Assembly (NCBI GenBank): GCA_023436715.1
Contig: JAEZIJ010000082.1
Span: 1-10,324 of the forward strand
Direction: 5' to 3'
Source of the DNA: Acidobacteriota bacterium
GTDB taxonomy: Bacteria; Acidobacteriota; Terriglobia; Bryobacterales; Bryobacteraceae
DNA length: 10,324 bases
Each line of letters opens with the position of its first letter. The stretch's first letter is position 1. Below are positions 7,732 through 10,324 of this stretch, in pieces. Made by a program: the position numbers and the translations under genes. Below the pieces are notes generated by a model. The model made no database searches and had not been told where the DNA came from. It saw only the letters and a list, made by a program, of their open reading frames with translations.

Positions 7732-8421
7732 TCACGCCAGCGTTCCGATGCGCGCCTGTGCTTGCGTGATCGATACCCCTGGGCGGAGGCGCCCTACTAA
7801 AACAGGCTGCGTGGCAAGAGCGCCAGGGGGCGCCGGCCGCCAAAGCTGAACGCCCTGGGGAAGTTCAAGGCCGGGCGGCATCACTCCCGCAACGACAAGG
7901 CGTTGATGATCGACAACGATAGAACTTCTGGCAAGGTCGGACTGCCCCTGAAGACGGGTACGCCAGAGTTGGTCGCTCACCACCACACTATTGATGTCTG
8001 TCTCGGCCGCCGCGAGATCCTGGCACAGCCGTGGCTGCACGCCGAGTGTTCGAAAGAAGCCGGGCGACACAAACACGCCACCAACGACGGCTGGCGGGCC
8101 ACTGCCGGTTAACGTTGCTTGAAAGCTCCTGTACGCCATGACCGCGGAGAAGACCGGGGTAAGCGCCTCGCGGTCCACGAGGGCATTGCTATAGGGATCG
8201 ACTCCCTGGTAGTCTCCGGCGATCCAGACGAGCTGATCGGATTTCGGAAAGGGGAGGGGCGACAAAACCAGCGAATAAAGCGGACCGAAGACAGACAGAA
8301 CGCCCGCTATACCAAGCGCCATCAGGAGAATCACGGTGATGGCACCGCCCGCTGCCTGGCGGCAGTTGCGCCCCGCAAGGCGGAAGTCCCGCCAGAAGTC
8401 CTCGAAGAGACTACGTATCAT
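7732..8421 (-). CDS. ADOP-type MacB/FtsX permease, N-terminal part
   Basis: From the ATG at 8421 this 229-residue frame starts MIRSLFEDFWRDFRLAGRN, followed by a membrane segment (about 27-53: TVILLMALGIAGVLSVFG). LVLSPLPFPKSDQLVWI matches the family pattern of a helix, then PLP(F/Y) and D(Q/R)LV. The periplasmic domain follows with VFVSPGFFRTLGVQP (115-129), VVVSDQLWRTRLQG and VVAGVMPPGLELP. The frame stops at a TGA after QARIGTLA; the next module continues in another frame, so this is the front half of the same permease. The ATG overlaps the stop of an upstream fused ORF as ATGA, the classic sign of translational coupling, so the permease was probably the second gene of an operon. If the frameshift is real the transporter is dead. 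Confidence 0.85.
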   Translation of the reverse strand: MIRSLFEDFWRDFRLAGRNCRQAAGGAITVILLMALGIAGVLSVFGPLYSLVLSPLPFPKSDQLVWIAGDYQGVDPYSNALVDREALTPVFSAVMAYRSFQATLTGSGPPAVVGGVFVSPGFFRTLGVQPRLCQDLAAAETDINSVVVSDQLWRTRLQGQSDLARSSIVVDHQRLVVAGVMPPGLELPQGVQLWRPAPPGALATQPVLVGRLRPGVSITQAQARIGTLA

Positions 8422-8864
8422 GAAGCATTCCTTTTCCGTGCCGCAGTCTGCTCTAAAATGCTAACAACCGAATCTGGGTCAGAGGGGAATAACATGCCTT
8501 GGCGGCCGAAAATCAGCACAGTGGGTGTCACCGAAAAACGGAATCGGCTGCGCCATCCAACGGTCTGAAGATCATGCGTTTTTTGATAGTACGCAGTAGA
8601 TCCCGTAGGCGGCGGAGCCTGAGCGTGTTGCTGGGGAAATCGATCCGGCCCGTTCGCCGCGTGGCCCATCTGGAACAGGATGGCAGGATACGGCGCCTTG
8701 CCGGCCGTGGGCAGATAGAGGAGTGCGGGAACGTGGAAGTTGGGCCGGCTCTCGTAGACGACCTTTTCCAGTTCGTAGTCCGGATACTTGACCACTTCGA
8801 GGGTGCGGGCGTTGAGCGGCGTCGTCTGGGGTATGCCGCCGGCCAGTTCCTCTCGCCGAGTCAC
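8418..8864 (-). CDS. Chimeric ORF: start of a hydrolase fused to a thioredoxin-like C-terminus
   Basis: A 148-codon frame from a GTG at 8864. Residues 1-72 repeat the hydrolase of 1756-3837: TRREELAGG corresponds to its TRREL joined to LAGGMPQ after loss of 62 codons, followed by LEVVKYPDYELEKVVYESRP, HVPALLYLPTAG and FQMGH. The nucleophile, Asp and His are absent, so it cannot be that enzyme. From residue 73 (position 8648 down) the sequence is unrelated. VTPTVLIFGRQGMLFPSD (112-129) resembles the cis-proline TPT strand and following turn of thioredoxin/redoxin proteins, and SVVSILEQTAARK looks like the last helix. The stop overlaps the permease ATG (ATGA). I infer that a duplicated hydrolase segment replaced the promoter, start and active-site CxxC part of a redoxin gene. 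Whether the product is made is unknown. Confidence 0.5.
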   Translation of the reverse strand: MTRREELAGGIPQTTPLNARTLEVVKYPDYELEKVVYESRPNFHVPALLYLPTAGKAPYPAILFQMGHAANGPDRFPQQHAQAPPPTGSTAYYQKTHDLQTVGWRSRFRFSVTPTVLIFGRQGMLFPSDPDSVVSILEQTAARKRNAS

Positions 8865-8910
8865 GTTTGCAGTATAGGAGTTTCGGAGATTCTGCGCCAG
8901 AGGTTAAGGA
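8649..8910 (-). repeat. Segmental duplication, shortened copy (pair of 3436-3883)
   Basis: The block 8649-8848 matches 3436-3635 with few differences, and 8850-8910 matches 3823-3883. One C (8849) replaces 187 bases of the longer copy, a net loss of 186 bp, so the reading frame is kept. The TATACT element and GTG start are retained. The upstream flank is lost beyond 8910, where the copies diverge. Confidence 0.93.
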
Positions 8911-8922
8911 AGGGGGTGGACC

Positions 8923-9072
8923 ATGAGTCAAGCCTCGATAGAAGTGTCCCCCCTTCCTCCTCGTCCGCGGTTTTGTCAGCCTGTACCGGATCAACGCGTC
9001 AGTTCCGGACGGCCTCAGGGAAAATGCGTCGGCGCTTCCTCTTTCAGGGAGGAAGCGAGCGAGCCAGAATAA
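8923..9072 (+). CDS. Possible small ORF, 49 residues, unknown
   Basis: The ATG at 8923 follows the strong purine run GGAAGGGGG at a suitable distance, and the frame reads MSQASIEVSPLPPRPRF to a TAA at 9070-9072. The protein has no recognised motif, and its 3' part is made of a hairpin (9033-9057), which argues against real coding. The ribosome-site match may be chance at the edge of the duplicated block. Doubtful. Confidence 0.2.
   Translation: MSQASIEVSPLPPRPRFCQPVPDQRVSSGRPQGKCVGASSFREEASEPE
9033..9057. repeat. Perfect 9-bp inverted repeat (hairpin)
   Basis: CGCTTCCTC pairs perfectly with GAGGAAGCG across a 7-nt loop. It lies 43 bp beyond the stop of the minus-strand gene 9100-10026. It could end that transcript, but no T-run follows directly on the minus strand, so a REP-like palindrome is equally likely. 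Confidence 0.5.
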
Positions 9073-9099
9073 TGCGTCTGTCCCCTTTCACCCTGACGA

Positions 9100-10026
9100 T
9101 TACGCTGCACACGCATTCGGAACGGCGACCGGATCGTACTGAAAGAGCTTCTGGTTCCATTGAAACGTCCGGCAAGTGATCCCCTTCAAGTACAAGTCCT
9201 GCAGTTCTCGAATCGTGAAATAGACTGTCGGCGGCAGGGCGGTGTTGCCTCGGCTTTCCACCAGCACGGCCACATATCCGCTGCCGCCGTCGGGCAGATA
9301 GACGGGAAGGCTCGGATAAAACCAGCGCCTCTCGATTGTCAAATGCCAAGGTGGGGGATTGCCTGTTGTACTGGATTGGACTCGGCTGACGAATGACATC
9401 ACGGCTTTCATTTCGCTCCTGAAGAACCGGAAGTGCACCTCGTGTTGGTTGTAAATACCGGTTCCACCGCCGCTGGCGCGGAGGACGAGTTCATAACGTT
9501 GGACCTCGCCGCTCCTCATCGGATCGGGAGCGCGATTCAACGACACAAAGGTATCGACTACCGTTTCTGGGTCGTACTTGCACCAGCAACTAAACACGGC
9601 GATCCGCTCCCACGCGTTCTGTTTCGGCGTTGCCACGGCTGCATATGCGTAGGTCCCCACGACCTGTGCAACTACAATCGCTTGCTGCGTTTCGTCGCTG
9701 CCGAGAGCAGCATACCGGAGTCCGATTTGCTCCGGTGTGACGACCTCCGAGCCAACGACGGTTGCGGGCGTGGCGCTGTTGTAGATTGGTCTGCGTGCTA
9801 ATGTTTCTGGCACACCGACTGACAGAAGGGCCTTGAAGCGCACCTCTGCATTTGGCGAGTGCAGATCTCGGACTATCGTTTCAGGCGACGGCCACGCCAC
9901 GTGCTCACGCCTGACGTTCAGTTGACCGAATTCTTCGCCTGCGGCTCGGGCTGAGAATGGTGGGGAGAGGGCAACCAATACCAAACTTGCGGCCAGCAAC
10001 GTCAGCGGGGAGATGGAGGGTTTCAC
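9100..10026 (-). CDS. Predicted secreted protein of unknown function
   Basis: A 308-residue protein from the GTG at 10026. Residues 1-28 form a typical Sec signal peptide: MKPSIS, a hydrophobic core LTLLAASLVLVAL and an Ala-rich cleavage area SARAAG. The mature start includes SPETIVRDLHSPNAEVRFKA (about 47-66), reminiscent of one HEAT-like helix pair. The remainder is beta-rich with aromatic segments (HEVHFRFFRSEMK, HLTIERRWFYPSLPVYLP, VYFTIRELQDLYL) and four cysteines in total (FSCWC, ITCRTF and NACAA). I do not recognise the family. The frame is open further upstream to a TTG at 10164, but the signal peptide decides for 10026; the ribosome site (GGAT/AAAGG) is weak. It probably acts outside the inner membrane. 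It has no close operon partner in view; a hairpin lies downstream. Confidence 0.6.
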   Translation of the reverse strand: MKPSISPLTLLAASLVLVALSPPFSARAAGEEFGQLNVRREHVAWPSPETIVRDLHSPNAEVRFKALLSVGVPETLARRPIYNSATPATVVGSEVVTPEQIGLRYAALGSDETQQAIVVAQVVGTYAYAAVATPKQNAWERIAVFSCWCKYDPETVVDTFVSLNRAPDPMRSGEVQRYELVLRASGGGTGIYNQHEVHFRFFRSEMKAVMSFVSRVQSSTTGNPPPWHLTIERRWFYPSLPVYLPDGGSGYVAVLVESRGNTALPPTVYFTIRELQDLYLKGITCRTFQWNQKLFQYDPVAVPNACAA

Positions 10027-10200
10027 GCCTTTATCCGACGTGAGGCCAGGACCAGAGGTTACTGACAGTGGACGTGCCAGTGGGCCCTGATGCTCGCGCA
10101 GCCGCCTCCAGATCGGCCGAGAGAATGAGCTGTCTTCGTATGCAACCGTTCGCGACGTAGCCAATGTCGAGGAGATAACGGACGCCTATGCCACTGTGCG
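10027..10200. other. Upstream region of the secreted-protein gene
   Basis: No clear promoter or gene was found. A plus-strand open stretch from about 10094 to 10263 has fairly protein-like content (ELSSYATVRDVANVEE), but no start codon or ribosome site, and it runs into the iterons; it could be another remnant. Confidence 0.3.
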
Positions 10201-10315
10201 GATTCCGCGGCAAGGTGAACGCGATTCCGGGGTGAACGTGAAAACGATTCCGGGGCGAAGGTGAACGGGATTCCTGGCTGAAGCCGAACAGCGATTCCGG
10301 CGGGAAGGCGAACAC
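10201..10315. repeat. Five degenerate 22-24-bp iterons, possible IS21-like element end
   Basis: The GATTCC core recurs at 10201, 10223, 10246, 10269 and 10293, each followed by a G/C-rich stretch and then a GAAGGTGAAC-like block. Spacing is 22, 23, 23 and 24 bp. Sets of short repeated sequences at the ends are known in IS21-family elements, where they bind the IstA transposase; GATTCC-type iterons are familiar to me from such ends. No istA or istB is visible because the window stops at 10324, so this is an inference from repeat layout. Confidence 0.6.
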
Positions 10316-10324
10316 TTTTTCGCA

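Larger units (their letters stand above)
8911..9099. other. Region between the fused ORF and the secreted-protein gene
   Basis: It contains a 49-codon plus-strand frame (8923-9072) and a 9-bp hairpin (9033-9057), listed separately. It also has two guanine/cytosine-run motifs, AGAAGTGTCCCC near 8940 and AATGCGTCTGTCCCC at 9071-9085, of a type I associate with REP-like elements of Y1 transposases (recollection only). No recognisable transposase is present. Confidence 0.35.

Noticed and set aside
10201..10315. Repeat array as a CRISPR
   Set aside because: Units are contiguous with 22-24-bp periodicity and there is no unique spacer between identical repeats.

Overview
The window looks like accessory chromosome of a GC-rich bacterium, most likely an acidobacterium of the Bryobacteraceae / Candidatus Solibacter type. 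Three things point there: a very large MacB/FtsX-type permease of the ADOP kind (acidobacterial duplicated orphan permease), a small protein with an N-terminal RANGARSKGPVT...NAIRHGLLA motif of a sort I associate with these genomes, and a two-domain acetylxylan-esterase-like hydrolase. The taxonomic call is inference from protein style; no rRNA or tRNA gene was seen.

Layout. Nearly all real genes lie on the minus strand. Positions 1-1753 hold the groES-groEL chaperonin operon (groEL runs off the left edge), with a consensus-like promoter overlapped by a slightly degenerate CIRCE operator, the binding site of the heat-shock repressor HrcA. Directly upstream, its stop codon 2 bp from the operator, is a 693-residue alpha/beta hydrolase (1756-3837). 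Next is a phage-flavoured segment: a minus-strand RANGARSKGPVT-type gene whose tail carries two 85-bp direct repeats (3881-4570), and a divergent plus-strand fragment of a terminase large subunit ending before Walker B (4785-5060). Positions 5020-5912 are a patchwork of gene fragments, including a small Cys/His-rich, zinc-ribbon-like protein (5237-5401). Positions 5913-8421 encode one ADOP permease split by an apparent +1 frameshift near 7733.

The most unusual part is 8418-8910. A second, shortened copy of the start of the 1756-3837 hydrolase, with a 62-codon in-frame internal deletion, is fused in frame to what looks like the C-terminal end of a thioredoxin-like protein. The fused frame ends in an ATGA overlap with the permease start. 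Between 8911 and 9099 lie a possible 49-codon plus-strand ORF and a perfect 9-bp hairpin. A predicted secreted protein of unknown function follows (9100-10026, minus). The right edge (10201-10315) carries five degenerate 22-24-bp GATTCC-type iterons that resemble the repeated ends of an IS21-like element, with the element body outside the window.

Overall, this is a conserved heat-shock operon next to a region reshaped by segmental duplication, deletion, fusion and phage- or IS-derived debris. I see no intact defence system, CRISPR array or biosynthetic cluster. The best candidates for something undescribed are the promoter-capturing fusion ORF, the RANGARSKG/terminase pair as a possible domesticated mobile unit, and the small Cys-rich protein.
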